Notes under the pieces: model-generated | Databases searched by the model: none | What the model was told of the DNA's origin: nothing | What the model saw: the letters and a program-made list of their open reading frames with translations, nothing else | Shown here: positions 26,103 through 34,393 of the stretch, piece after piece | Layout of the letters: each line of letters begins with the position of its first letter | Position numbering within the stretch: position 1 is the stretch's first letter | NCBI RefSeq assembly: GCF_003591005.1 | Contig: NZ_QYYD01000026.1 | Coordinates: 18,375-82,374, forward strand | DNA: 64,000 bases | Origin: Rhodopseudomonas palustris | GTDB taxonomy: Bacteria; Pseudomonadota; Alphaproteobacteria; Rhizobiales; Xanthobacteraceae | Reading direction: 5' to 3' | Program-made: the position numbers and the translations under genes

Positions 26103-27374
26103 CTACAGCGTCAGTTCGTGACGACCGACCACCATCCAGTGCACTTCGTCCGGGCCGTCGGCGAAGCGGAGGTGGCGGACGTCGGTGTACATTTCGGCCA
26201 GCGGGGTCCACTGCGAGATGCCGGTGGCTCCGTGCATCTGAATCGCCTGGTCGATGATCTTGCAGGCGCGCTCCGGCACCATGGCCTTGACCATGCTGAC
26301 CCAGACGCGCGCTTCCTTGTTGCCGAGCACGTCCATCGCCTTGGCGGCCTTCAGCACCATTAGGCGCATCGCCTCGATCTCGCAGCGGGCCTGCGCGATG
26401 ATCTGCATGTTGCCGCCGAGATGCGCGATCTTCTTGCCGAAGGCTTCGCGGGTGAGGCCGCGCGCCACCATCAGGTCGAGCGCCTTCTCGGCCTTGCCGA
26501 TGGTGCGCATGCAGTGATGGATGCGGCCCGGGCCGAGGCGGAGCTGCGAGATCTCGAAGCCGCGGCCTTCGCCGAGCAGGATGTTCTCCTTCGGCACCCG
26601 CACATTGTTGAAGCGCATGTGCATGTGGCCGCGCGGCGCGTGATCGTGGCCGAACACGTGCATCGGGCCGATCACTTCGACGCCGGGGGTGTCGACGGGC
26701 ACCAGGATCTGCGACTGCTGTTTGCTGGGCGCGGCGGTCGGATCGGTCTTGACCATGACGATCATGATCTTGCAGCGCGGGTCGCCGAGGCCGGAGATGT
26801 AGTACTTCTCGCCGTTGATCACCCACTCGTTGCCGTCGAGCACGGCCGAGGTCGAGACGTTCTTGGCGTCGGAGGATGCGACGTTCGGTTCGGTCATCAC
26901 ATAGGCCGAGCGGATCTCGCCGTTGAGCAGCGGCTTCAGCCACTTTTCCTTCTGGGCCGGCGTGCCGACGCGCTCCAGCACTTCCATGTTGCCGGTGTCG
27001 GGCGCCGAGCAGTTCATCACTTCGGAGGCGAGCGGCGCCTTGCCGAGTTCGATTGCGATATAGGCGTAGTCGAGATTGTTCAGGCCTTCGCCGGTTTCGG
27101 CGTCGGGCAGGAAGAAGTTCCACAGGCCTTCTTCCTTGGCCTTCGCCTTGGCCTTGCCGAGCAGATCGAGCTGCTCCTGCGAGAACGACCAGCGGTTCGG
27201 ATTCTTCGCTTCCGCGATCTCGAACTCATGCTGCATCGGCTCGACCGTCTCGGCGATGAACTTCTTGACGTGGTCGTACAGCGGCCGGACCTTTTCCGAC
27301 ATCCGCAGGTCATTCAGTTCGTCTTCCGGCGACAGCGTGTAGGGGGTCTGGCGGGGCACATAAGCCACTTGCAT
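26103..27374 (-). CDS. Acyl-CoA dehydrogenase (ACAD11-like)
   Basis: The 423-residue protein is a FAD-dependent acyl-CoA dehydrogenase. It has the FFLPDAETGEGLNNLDYAYIAIELGKAPLASEVMNC region, the flavin-binding AYVMTEPNVASSDA motif, and the C-terminal IQMHGATGISQWTPLAEMYTDVRHLRFADGPDEVHW helix pair. Length and the GxDDxVH-like C-terminus resemble ACAD10/11-type enzymes acting on longer or branched acyl-CoAs. It faces away from the binding-protein/ligase pair at 27722-30710 across a shared regulatory gap, so it may oxidise the CoA ester made by that ligase. Confidence 0.9.
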   Translation of the reverse strand: MQVAYVPRQTPYTLSPEDELNDLRMSEKVRPLYDHVKKFIAETVEPMQHEFEIAEAKNPNRWSFSQEQLDLLGKAKAKAKEEGLWNFFLPDAETGEGLNNLDYAYIAIELGKAPLASEVMNCSAPDTGNMEVLERVGTPAQKEKWLKPLLNGEIRSAYVMTEPNVASSDAKNVSTSAVLDGNEWVINGEKYYISGLGDPRCKIMIVMVKTDPTAAPSKQQSQILVPVDTPGVEVIGPMHVFGHDHAPRGHMHMRFNNVRVPKENILLGEGRGFEISQLRLGPGRIHHCMRTIGKAEKALDLMVARGLTREAFGKKIAHLGGNMQIIAQARCEIEAMRLMVLKAAKAMDVLGNKEARVWVSMVKAMVPERACKIIDQAIQMHGATGISQWTPLAEMYTDVRHLRFADGPDEVHWMVVGRHELTL

Positions 27375-27721
27375 CGTATCGTCCTCCCGATGTGATCATC
27401 GCGTTGGTCCACCCTGCATGGATGGTTGCGGTTCTTTATAGACACGTTCCGGCGCGGTTGTCGAAGGTCGCGGATGAGGGCCGCTCCTCGGGCTCAACTC
27501 AGGCTGATCGACGCTCCGTGGCACCATGCTCTGGTGAAATCGTGACACAATGCCGCCTCAGCGATTTCGCCGCATTGATATTCCGTGTGGCGATCATCGT
27601 AGTGAGGGATCATGAGCTTGACTGAATGTGAGCCGATCTGCACGAGATCGTGCTCTTGACCGGCCCTATCAACGCGGCGTCCGGCTGGAACATGCGAAAG
27701 TTCGGAGGATTGGAAAACAAG
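27375..27721. promoter_or_regulatory. Divergent promoter region with a GCACGA dyad
   Basis: About 350 bases between divergent genes. The perfect dyad GCACGA-GA-TCGTGC at 27640-27653 and nearby TTGACT (about 27619) and TTGACC (27656) are the only regulatory-looking elements. No regulator gene sits beside it, so what binds is unknown. Confidence 0.3.
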
Positions 27722-28966
27722 ATGATACGAGCTGAACGGATGATCACAAGGCGTGCTGCCGCGTTGGCCCTTGGAGCGGCGCTCGGGCTTGCCGGCTTCT
27801 CCGGCAGCGCCTCGGCGCAGCAGGCCGATAATTCGCCGATCCGGATCGGCGTCCTCACCGACATGTCGGGCTTGTTCGCCGACATTTCAGGCCCCGGCGC
27901 CGTCGTTGCGGTGAACATGGCGGTCGAGGATTTCGGCGGTAAGGTGCTCGGCCGTCCGATCGAGGTGTTGTCGGCCGACCACCAGAACAAAGCCGATATC
28001 GGGCTATCGCTGGCACGAGGCTGGATCGACGAGAAGAACGTCGTGATGCTCGCGGACCTGATGAACTCCTCGGTCGCGCTCGGCGTCATGGAGCTGACCA
28101 AAGCGAAGGATCGGATTGCGATCGTCAACGGCGCCTCGACGTCGGTGATCACCAACGAGAAGTGCACGCCGAACAGCATCCACTACACCTGGGACACCTA
28201 TGCGCTGGCGCGCGGCACCGCCAACGCCGTCGTCAGCCGCGGCAAGAAAAAGTGGGCGATCCTGCAAGCCGACTTCGCTTATGGTCACCAGCTCGCCAAC
28301 GACAGCCGGCGCTTCGTCGAAGCTGCCGGTGGGACGATCGTCGCGGACATCAAGCACCCGATCAACACGTCCGACTTCTCTTCCTTCCTGCTGCAGGCGC
28401 AGAGCTCGAGCTCGGACGTTATCGCGCTCGCCAATGGCGGCGCCGACACCATCAACGCCATCAAGTCGGCCGCCGAGTTCGGTATCGGCCGCGACGGCAA
28501 GCAGCAGGTGGTCGGGCTCGCAATCAATCTCAACGACACCAAGGCGCTCGGCCTGCAGGCCGCGCAGGGACTGCTGCTCACCGAAGCCTGGTACTGGGAT
28601 TTGAACGACGACACCCGGGCCTTCGCCAAGCGCTTCATGGACAAGTTCGGCAAGATGCCGACCTCGACCCAGGCCGGCGACTACTCGTCGACCATGCACT
28701 ATCTTAAGGCCGTCGCCGCCGCCGGTACGCTCGATGCCCAGACCGTGATGGCCAAGATGCGCGAGATGCCGGTCGACGATTTCTTCGCCAAAGGCGGCAG
28801 GATCCGCATCGACGGCCGCATGGTGCACGATATGTATCTGGCGGAAGTGAAGAAGCCGGCCGACTCCAAGGGCCCGTGGGACTTCTACACCATCCTCGAG
28901 ACCATCCCGGGCGACAAGGCCTTCCGCCCGCTATCGGAAAGCGCCTGTCCGCTGGTGAAGAAGTAA
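27722..28966 (+). CDS. Liv-type ABC transporter substrate-binding protein
   Basis: The ATG at 27722 gives 414 residues with a long signal peptide (ITRRAAALALGAALGLAGFSGSASAQ). A GGAGG lies 13 bases upstream; the next ATG, six codons later, is also possible. The mature protein starts IRIGVLTDMSGLFAD and shares long identical blocks with the protein at 883-2094 (ADHQNK, NEKC, NTSDFSSFLLQAQSS, GPWDFY). The two are paralogs. A CPLVKK C-terminus matches CPLMKKS in the paralog. It lies ahead of an AMP-ligase gene, so the ligand is probably an acid that is then converted to its CoA ester. No permease genes are adjacent. Confidence 0.88.
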   Translation: MIRAERMITRRAAALALGAALGLAGFSGSASAQQADNSPIRIGVLTDMSGLFADISGPGAVVAVNMAVEDFGGKVLGRPIEVLSADHQNKADIGLSLARGWIDEKNVVMLADLMNSSVALGVMELTKAKDRIAIVNGASTSVITNEKCTPNSIHYTWDTYALARGTANAVVSRGKKKWAILQADFAYGHQLANDSRRFVEAAGGTIVADIKHPINTSDFSSFLLQAQSSSSDVIALANGGADTINAIKSAAEFGIGRDGKQQVVGLAINLNDTKALGLQAAQGLLLTEAWYWDLNDDTRAFAKRFMDKFGKMPTSTQAGDYSSTMHYLKAVAAAGTLDAQTVMAKMREMPVDDFFAKGGRIRIDGRMVHDMYLAEVKKPADSKGPWDFYTILETIPGDKAFRPLSESACPLVKK

Positions 28967-29037
28967 ACGGCGGTCCTGCCGTGGCGTGCGTCCGCACGTT
29001 TAAAGGCCCGGCACGCGCACGCACCTCTCAATGCGTG

Positions 29038-29144
29038 ATGGCCGGGCTTGACCCGGCCATCCACGTCTCACTCTCTGCAGCGAGGTTGGCGCCTCGGTCT
29101 TCGCGCCCACCTCTCCACGTCATGGCCGGGACAAGCCCGGCCAT
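29038..29144. repeat. Two ATGGCCGGG palindromes
   Basis: ATGGCCGGG...CCCGGCCAT hairpins at 29038-29060 and 29122-29144 are arranged in opposite orientation (CTTGA versus ACAAG loops). They sit between the binding-protein and ligase genes and belong to the same family as 26010 and 31333-31413. Confidence 0.7.
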
Positions 29145-29189
29145 GACGTGCGCTGACTACATGTTTGGATAGTTACCCGGAGTTTCCCC

Positions 29190-30710
29190 ATGTCCTCGCC
29201 GTCCCGCAATCTCGGCTGCTGCTTCGATCCGTCGCGCGATCCCGACAAGGTCGCGATTGTCGATCTCAGCCGGTGGGAGCAGCCGGCAGAGGTGACCTAT
29301 GCAGCGCTCGATGCTGCCTGTGATGCGGTGGCACGTGGTCTATTGCGTAAGGGACTGAAGCCGGGCGACCGCGTCGGCATCATGGCGCTCAACTCGGCGC
29401 CGCTGATCGCCGCCTATCTCGGCATCATGCGGGCCGGCATGGTGGCGGTGCCGATCTCCTTCAAGCTGGCGCGCGAGACTGTGGACTACATCGTCAAGGA
29501 CGCCGACTTGCGCGCGGTGTTCCACGATGCCGAGCGCGCCGCGCTGGTCCCGCACGGAGTGCTGGGGATCGATTTCGAAGCGCCGGATGGCTACGCCGCG
29601 CTACTCGATCCTGGAGCGTTCGCCGCGTTCGAGCCGCAGGGGCGCGAACTGGCGATGATCCTCTATACCTCGGGTTCGACTGGATTGCCGAAAGGCGTGC
29701 TGCTGTCGCACGCCTCGCAGCGCTGGTTCATGGAGGCCGGCACATTCGGCGAGGACCGCTCGCAGCATCGCTACATCGTGGCGGCGCCGATGTTCCACAT
29801 GAACGCGACCATCAGCGTCAAGATGGCGCTGATGGTCGGCGCGTCGTTCGTGTTGCTGCCGGCGTTCGACGCGAAGCGTTATGCCGAAGCCATCAGCCGC
29901 TACCGCGTCACCTGGCTGACCTCTGTGCCGACCATGCTGGCGATGCTGGCGCGCGAGCACGACCTGCTCGGCACGCTCGACTTTTCGTCGGTCAAAAACG
30001 TCACGATGGGCTCGGCCCCGCTGACGGCGGCGCTGGTCGACAAGGTTCGAAGCCTGTTTCCGGGCGCTGCGATCAACAATGCCTACGGCACCACGGAGGC
30101 TGGTCCCGGCGTGTTCGGCCCACACCCGGACGGAGTTGAGCGGCCTGACGTCGCGCTCGGCTATCCGATCGCCGGGGCGCAGGTTGAACTACGAGAGGGG
30201 GCGTCGCCCGACGAGGGTGTGCTCTACATGAAAAGCCCGATGCTGATGGAGGGCTACAATAACCGGCCGGACAAGACCGCCGAGGTGATGCACGACGGCT
30301 GGTATCGCTCCGGCGACATTATGCGCCGCGACGCCAACGGCTTCTTCCACTTCGTCGGCCGCGCCGACGACATGTTCGTGGTCGGCGGCGAGAACGTCTG
30401 GCCCGGCGAGGTCGAGAAGCTGATCGAGCGGATGCCTGGGGTCCATCAGGCCGCGGTCGTCCCGGTACCCGACGACATCAAGGGCACGCTGCCGTTCGCC
30501 TTCGTGGTGAAGCAGGCCGGCAGAGATGTCGACGAGGCCGCGGTGAAAGCCTTCACGATCGCCAATGGTCCGGCCTTTGCGCATCCGCGCTTTGTCGAAT
30601 TCCGCGCGGCTATTCCGCTGTCGGCCACCAACAAGCCCGACCGGCGGCTGCTGACGCAGGAGGCCGAGCAGATCGCGACGAAGCGCCGGGCGGCTGGCGA
30701 GCGGGGATGA
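29190..30710 (+). CDS. AMP-forming acyl-CoA synthetase/ligase
   Basis: A 506-residue adenylate-forming enzyme. The P-loop-like YTSGSTGLPKGV lies near residue 158, NNAYGTTEAGPG is the A5-type motif, and WYRSGDIMRRDANGFFHFVGRADDMFVVGGENVWPGEVEKL gives the Asp and hinge motifs. The terminal ATNKPDRR supplies the likely catalytic Lys. It activates a carboxylic acid as acyl-AMP, then CoA thioester. Its neighbours (binding protein upstream, acyl-CoA dehydrogenase divergent) suggest a transported aromatic or aliphatic acid as substrate. Confidence 0.9.
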   Translation: MSSPSRNLGCCFDPSRDPDKVAIVDLSRWEQPAEVTYAALDAACDAVARGLLRKGLKPGDRVGIMALNSAPLIAAYLGIMRAGMVAVPISFKLARETVDYIVKDADLRAVFHDAERAALVPHGVLGIDFEAPDGYAALLDPGAFAAFEPQGRELAMILYTSGSTGLPKGVLLSHASQRWFMEAGTFGEDRSQHRYIVAAPMFHMNATISVKMALMVGASFVLLPAFDAKRYAEAISRYRVTWLTSVPTMLAMLAREHDLLGTLDFSSVKNVTMGSAPLTAALVDKVRSLFPGAAINNAYGTTEAGPGVFGPHPDGVERPDVALGYPIAGAQVELREGASPDEGVLYMKSPMLMEGYNNRPDKTAEVMHDGWYRSGDIMRRDANGFFHFVGRADDMFVVGGENVWPGEVEKLIERMPGVHQAAVVPVPDDIKGTLPFAFVVKQAGRDVDEAAVKAFTIANGPAFAHPRFVEFRAAIPLSATNKPDRRLLTQEAEQIATKRRAAGERG

Positions 30711-30973
30711 CAGTCATGTGCCGGCGCCTTCACTGCGGCGGCTACGCTTTAGTCAGCATGGACAAGCGCCTCCACGGTCCCAGTAGTTGACTCAGGCTAC
30801 GAGCATTAAGTCTCTGTTGGCGTTCGGCTTTTGACCTCCGGATGAATACGGAGGTATCCCGCTCTGCGTTGACAATTGCTGCGCTGCGGCGGATTGATAA
30901 CTGATCAATTCGGACTGCAAGGCGGTAGCGATTGCGCCGCCCAGGTCCGGCCGCGACAGCACGGGAGAGAGAT
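30711..30973. other. Intergenic stretch with a near-FNR dyad
   Basis: About 260 bases without a gene. It holds TTGAT-N5-ATCAA at 30894-30908, one base longer than a standard FNR/FixK box, 66 bases before the next start. I do not call it a working site. Confidence 0.35.
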
Positions 30974-31279
30974 GTGAAAGCCCTGGTCCGAGCGTTCTAC
31001 TATGTGCCGGTGATCGGCTGGCTGACCAAGGATGCGGTGCACGGCACTCCGGAGGCGAAGTACTTCTTCGCCTTCAACATGGCGGTGCTGCTGTTCGGCG
31101 CGATTTATCTGATCGGCTATCCGCTGGTGATCACGCTCGGCCTGCTCGGCTCAGCCGCCGGCCTCTCGGGCCTCGTGCTGCTAACGATGGGCGACGCCTT
31201 TGACCGCCGCGCCTCCCGCGCCGTCGCCAGGGCCCCGGCTCCGCCGCTCCGCAAGCCCTCGATGCGCCGCGCGGCTTAA
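30974..31279 (+). CDS. Small membrane protein of unknown function
   Basis: A GTG at 30974 with GGGAGAGAG upstream gives 101 residues starting VKALVRAFYYVPVIGWLTKDAVHGTPEAKYFF. A TTG 14 codons earlier is possible but has no ribosome site. Two hydrophobic segments (FAFNMAVLLFGAIYLIGYPLVITLGLLGSAAGLSGLVLL) suggest two membrane passes, and the basic C-terminus would stay in the cytoplasm. No family recognised. Confidence 0.6.
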   Translation: MKALVRAFYYVPVIGWLTKDAVHGTPEAKYFFAFNMAVLLFGAIYLIGYPLVITLGLLGSAAGLSGLVLLTMGDAFDRRASRAVARAPAPPLRKPSMRRAA

Positions 31280-31332
31280 GTGCCTCTGCTGCTCGTCAGT
31301 CGGCTGGCCGCTAGGCACAACCTCTTCCCGTC

Positions 31333-31413
31333 ATGGTCGGGCTTGTCCCGGCCATCCACGCCTTTTTGATATCAGCGCCGTCAGGCGTGGATGCCCGGGA
31401 CAGGCCCGGGCAT
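31333..31413. repeat. Composite palindromic element, paired CCCGGC hairpins
   Basis: Two hairpins (31333-31355 and 31391-31413) flank an inverted CCACGCCT...AGGCGTGG pair, so the 81-base unit is a near-perfect long inverted repeat. A second copy with the same plan lies at 43369-43450. Confidence 0.7.
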
Positions 31414-31435
31414 GACGATGGTGAGAGGCCGTGGG

Positions 31436-32506
31436 TTAAACTGCGGCTTCGCTAGCGGTCGGCGCTGTTATCAGCATCGCGCAAGCCTGCGCCAGCCGCC
31501 GCCATGCGGCTTCATCGACCGGCAGGCCGAAGCGATAGCGCTGCGGGCTGTGGGAAAAGCCGCGGATCAAGATGCCGGCGCGGGCGAAGGCGTCGACCAG
31601 GTCGCGGCCGTCGCGATCTTCATATAGCCCGAATAAATCGGTGCCGCCGCACGCGGTCAGGCCGGCGGTGGCCAGGGTTGCATCCAATCGCAGGCGGTCC
31701 GCTGCCAGGCGCCGGCCCGTGGTCGTAATCCAACTGTCGTCCCGCAGCGCCCGTGTCGCGATCGCGCAGGCGGGGCCGGAGGCGGCCCAGTCGCCGAGCA
31801 GGTCGCGCCACGGTCCGGCGTCCCGCGCATCGACCGCGACGAAGCCGAGCCGCAGCCCCGCCAGGCCAAAGAACTTGCCGAGCGAACGCAGCACCACCAC
31901 GCCGCGCGGCAGCGCCGGCTCGTGGAGTAGCGACAGCTTCGGCCGAACGTCGGCAAAGGCCTCATCCACCACCAGCTGCTTGCCGGCCGCGCACCAGCGC
32001 TGCGCGAACGCGCTCAAAGCCGCGGCGTCAAAGGCGCGGCCGTCGGGGTTGTTCGGGTTGACGATCACCAGCGCCGCAAGCCCAGCGCGGGCGTCGGGCA
32101 GGGCGGCGAGTTCGTGCACCTGCGCGCCCGCTGCGCGCCACGCGGCGGCGTGCGAGCTGTAGGTGGGCGTCAGGATGCCGACCTTGACGCCGTGCGCTGC
32201 GAGGACTCGCGGTGCCAGCCGGATGGCAATTTCGCTGCCCGGCGCAGGCAGCAGCACGGCGCCGCGCGGCAGGCCATAAGCTGCCGCCGCGGCGGCACAG
32301 AGCTGATCGAGTTCGGCGGCGAGCGGCAGCCGTGAGAAGCACTCGGGCGGCAGCGGCGGGATCGGGTAGGGAACGGGGTTGATGCCCGTCGACAAGTCGA
32401 TCCACGGCCGCGGCGCGTCCGGATAGGCCAAGGCGGCGAGATCGACGCGCCCGCCATGGACCTTCAGCGCCGCCAAAGCGGCGCTGGTCACGGCATCACC
32501 AGCCAA
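31436..32506 (-). CDS. cobC: Threonine-phosphate decarboxylase-like PLP enzyme (CobC/CobD)
   Basis: A 356-residue fold-type I aminotransferase-like enzyme. It has LSTGINPVPYPIP (the CobD-type N-terminus), LPAPGSEIAIRL, VNPNNPDGRAF and the PLP-Lys motif SLGKFFGLAGLRLGF (Lys211). The family makes (R)-1-amino-2-propanol phosphate for the nucleotide loop of cobalamin and is called CobC in alphaproteobacteria and CobD in enterics. Its start overlaps a tiny membrane-protein gene by 19 bases. No other cobalamin genes are in the window, and no cobalamin riboswitch was seen upstream. Confidence 0.85.
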   Translation of the reverse strand: MAGDAVTSAALAALKVHGGRVDLAALAYPDAPRPWIDLSTGINPVPYPIPPLPPECFSRLPLAAELDQLCAAAAAAYGLPRGAVLLPAPGSEIAIRLAPRVLAAHGVKVGILTPTYSSHAAAWRAAGAQVHELAALPDARAGLAALVIVNPNNPDGRAFDAAALSAFAQRWCAAGKQLVVDEAFADVRPKLSLLHEPALPRGVVVLRSLGKFFGLAGLRLGFVAVDARDAGPWRDLLGDWAASGPACAIATRALRDDSWITTTGRRLAADRLRLDATLATAGLTACGGTDLFGLYEDRDGRDLVDAFARAGILIRGFSHSPQRYRFGLPVDEAAWRRLAQACAMLITAPTASEAAV

Positions 32507-32628
32507 TAGCCTCCGACGACCAGGATCAGCGCCAGCGTCACGATCACCGCCAGCACCGCACCGATAATGGCGCCGAGGCCGTGGCCGTCGAGCCAGTTCT
32601 GCAGCTTATTGCCCAGTCCGAGAGCCAT
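32488..32628 (-). CDS. Tiny single-pass membrane protein
   Basis: The 46-residue frame MALGLGNKLQNW... ends with one strong hydrophobic segment (GAIIGAVLAVIVTLALILVVGGYWL). It overlaps the start of the CobC-like gene, which suggests translational coupling. An in-frame ATG at 32649 would add seven residues. The function is unknown; it could be a membrane anchor linked to cobalamin synthesis. Confidence 0.6.
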   Translation of the reverse strand: MALGLGNKLQNWLDGHGLGAIIGAVLAVIVTLALILVVGGYWLVMP

Positions 32629-32714
32629 CGTCTGTCCATTCCTGTTCATCGGGAGTGTCGATCTAGCACAGCACCCACGCCGGGCGCAGCAGCGGCGGTT
32701 CGGCGCCGCGGGCA

Positions 32715-32728
32715 TTGATGCCGATCAA
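32715..32728. promoter_or_regulatory. FNR/FixK-type binding box
   Basis: TTGAT-GCCG-ATCAA is a perfect match to the FNR/FixK consensus. It lies in the divergent gap, 45 bases before the Crp/Fnr gene start and about 87 bases before the membrane protein/CobC pair. Low-oxygen control of one or both is likely. Confidence 0.75.
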
Positions 32729-32772
32729 TTGGACGAAGCCGTGCGTCGATCATACGATCGCTCCGACCCGCT

Positions 32773-33450
32773 GTGGATGGACGCCCTGTGCCGGATCTCG
32801 ACTGGTTGAAGCAATTTCCCGCACTGGCCACGATGCCGGAGGGCGAACGCGCGCCGCTCGCCGCCGGCGCGATGGCGATGAACGCGCCGGCCGGCACGAC
32901 GGTGTATGCGCCAGGCGAGCCGTGTAACGCCTTCGTCCTGGTGATCGATGGCGGCGTCCGCGTGTATCAGCTCGATGCCGACGGCAACGAGATCGTGCTG
33001 TACCGGCTCGGCCCCGGCAGCATCTGCATCCTCACGACGTTGGCGCTGCTCGCCTCCGACGCCTACAGCGCCTTCGCCATCACCGAGACGCCCGTGCACG
33101 CGATGGCGCTGCCGGCCGCGACCTTCAATGATCTGATGGCGCGTTCGGCGCAATTCCGCAGCTTCGTGTTCGGCGCCCAGGCGGCGCGGATGGCCGATCT
33201 GATGACGGTGATCCAGAACGTCGCCTTCGCGTCGATCGAATCGCGGCTGGCGGCACGATTGCTGACGCTGGCCGGCGGCGGCCGCGAATTGTCGATCACC
33301 CATCAGCAACTCGCCGCCGAGATCGGTAGCGCCCGCGAGGTCGTCAGCCGCCAGCTCAAGACGTTCGAGCGCCGCGGTTGGGTCAGCCTGGGCCGCGGCC
33401 GGGTCGAGCTGCGCAACGCCGCGCCGCTGCGCGCTGCCGCCGGGCATTGA
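32773..33450 (+). CDS. Crp/Fnr-family transcriptional regulator
   Basis: The GTG at 32773 (or a second GTG at 32788) gives about 225 residues. The N-terminal cyclic-nucleotide-binding-type beta barrel includes AGTTVYAPGEPCNAFVLVIDGGVRVYQLDADGNEIVLYRLGPG. A dimer helix precedes a C-terminal winged helix (SITHQQLAAEIGSAREVVSRQLKTFERRG, ~174-202). It lacks the N-terminal Cys cluster of FNR, so it does not look like an iron-sulfur oxygen sensor. The gene lies behind a perfect FNR-type box and ahead of DUF2892 and AhpD-like genes, an arrangement that suggests it controls them. Confidence 0.9.
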   Translation: MDGRPVPDLDWLKQFPALATMPEGERAPLAAGAMAMNAPAGTTVYAPGEPCNAFVLVIDGGVRVYQLDADGNEIVLYRLGPGSICILTTLALLASDAYSAFAITETPVHAMALPAATFNDLMARSAQFRSFVFGAQAARMADLMTVIQNVAFASIESRLAARLLTLAGGGRELSITHQQLAAEIGSAREVVSRQLKTFERRGWVSLGRGRVELRNAAPLRAAAGH

Positions 33451-33463
33451 ATTTCTCGGCCCG

Positions 33464-33476
33464 GTGACTTCGTCAC
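33464..33476. promoter_or_regulatory. Candidate Crp/Fnr-type operator upstream of DUF2892 gene
   Basis: The perfect dyad GTGAC-TTC-GTCAC sits 64 bases before the DUF2892 start. It resembles Crp/DNR-type half-sites with short spacing and could be the target of the regulator just upstream. Confidence 0.45.
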
Positions 33477-33539
33477 AGACGACTTATCCCCTCGCGCCGT
33501 AGACAGGCAGCGTCACTCAACCAAGCGAGGGGAAACACC

Positions 33540-33731
33540 ATGACCACCAATGTCGGAATGATCGATCGTCTGCTGCGCGCCGTCGTCGGCATCGGCCTGA
33601 TTACTTGGGCGCTGACCGGCGGCCCGATCTGGGCGTGGGTCGGCGTCGTGCCGCTGCTGACCGCCGCGGTCGGTTTCTGCCCGGCCTACACGCTGTTCGG
33701 CATCCGGACCTGCCCGGCCAAGCAGTCCTGA
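33540..33731 (+). CDS. DUF2892 (YgaP-like) small inner-membrane protein
   Basis: The 63-residue protein has the family pattern. The N-terminus NVGMIDRLLRAVVGIGLI is one membrane segment, WAWVGVVPLLTAAVGFCPAYTLFGIRTC is a second, and the conserved CP/C pair is at the end. GAGGGG precedes the ATG. The family is often next to rhodanese or Crp/Fnr genes and linked to sulfur or redox stress. It follows the regulator and precedes a terminator, so it may be monocistronic. Confidence 0.9.
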   Translation: MTTNVGMIDRLLRAVVGIGLITWALTGGPIWAWVGVVPLLTAAVGFCPAYTLFGIRTCPAKQS

Positions 33732-33749
33732 TCGACGCGTTCGTCATCG

Positions 33750-33785
33750 CTCCCGGAATCGGTCAAGGCCGATCCGGGAGTGTTC
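33750..33785 (+). terminator. Rho-independent terminator after the DUF2892 gene
   Basis: CTCCCGGA (33750-33757) and TCCGGGAG (33773-33780) with an inner TCGG/CCGA pair form a long stem, followed by TGTTCT. Confidence 0.75.
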
Positions 33786-33801
33786 TCATTCAGGTGAAAC
33801 C

Positions 33802-34167
33802 ATGCACAAGAACTGGATCGATCTGACGGGCGAATTGTCGGTGGCCCTGCGCGAAGTCCGCACCGGCGCGCCCGATGTGATGAAGGGCTTCTCGGCGATC
33901 GCGCAGGCGGCGCTCAAGGCCAACGCGCTCGACACCAAGAACAAGGAGCTGATCGCGCTGGCGATCTCGGTCGCGACGCGCTGCGACGGCTGCATCGGCT
34001 TCCACGCCGAAGCCGCGGTGAAACAGGGCGCCACCCGCGACGAGATCATGGAAACGATGGGCATGGCGATATACATGGGCGCCGGCCCCAGCGTGATGTA
34101 CGCCGCACAGGCCGTTGAAGCGTATGATCAGTTCGCGAAGAAGAAGGCGGCGGCGACACCGGCATAG
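33802..34167 (+). CDS. Carboxymuconolactone decarboxylase/AhpD-like protein
   Basis: The 121-residue all-helical protein has the AhpD-type CxxC motif in CDGCIGFHAEAA (Cys61, Cys64, His68) and the ATRDEIMETMGMAIYMGAGPS segment. The Cys pair suggests a peroxidase-linked or disulfide redox role rather than true decarboxylation. It follows the DUF2892 gene behind a terminator and probably has its own promoter or weak read-through. Confidence 0.9.
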   Translation: MHKNWIDLTGELSVALREVRTGAPDVMKGFSAIAQAALKANALDTKNKELIALAISVATRCDGCIGFHAEAAVKQGATRDEIMETMGMAIYMGAGPSVMYAAQAVEAYDQFAKKKAAATPA

Positions 34168-34199
34168 TTGGGCGAAACCTCACCCCTTCGTACCAGGCC

Positions 34200-34288
34200 G
34201 TAGGGTGGGTTAGCGCAAAGCGCGTAACCCACCATCCATGGTGAGGGCCTTGATGGGTTACGGCGCAAGAGCGCCTAACCCATCCTAC
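34200..34288. repeat. GTAG-bounded paired hairpin (REP/BIME-like)
   Basis: The element begins GTAG and ends CTAC. Left hairpin: GGTGGGTT pairs with AACCCACC. Right hairpin: GATGGGTTA pairs with TAACCCATC. Two GTAG-headed hairpins in inverted order match the plan of REP/BIME elements. Relatives lie at 40134-40209 and 41188-41268. Confidence 0.75.
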
Positions 34289-34314
34289 GACCGTACCGAC
34301 TCACTGCTCGCGTC

Positions 34315-34352
34315 GCCCTCACCCCAACCCTCTCCCGCAAGCGGGAGAGGGA
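34315..34352. repeat. CCCTCTCCCGC palindromic repeat
   Basis: CCCTCTCCCGC and GCGGGAGAGGG form an 11-bp stem with an AA loop, preceded by CCCTCACCCCAA. This family recurs at 37200-37440, 41308-41445, 54790-54960 and 57787-58013. Confidence 0.7.
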
Positions 34353-34393
34353 GCGCGCTGTGCTTGGGGCGAGGCCTCATGCCATCGTGCGAA

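Noticed and set aside
30894..30908. FNR-like box TTGAT-N5-ATCAA
   Set aside because: Spacer is five bases rather than four, so it does not match the FNR/FixK consensus.
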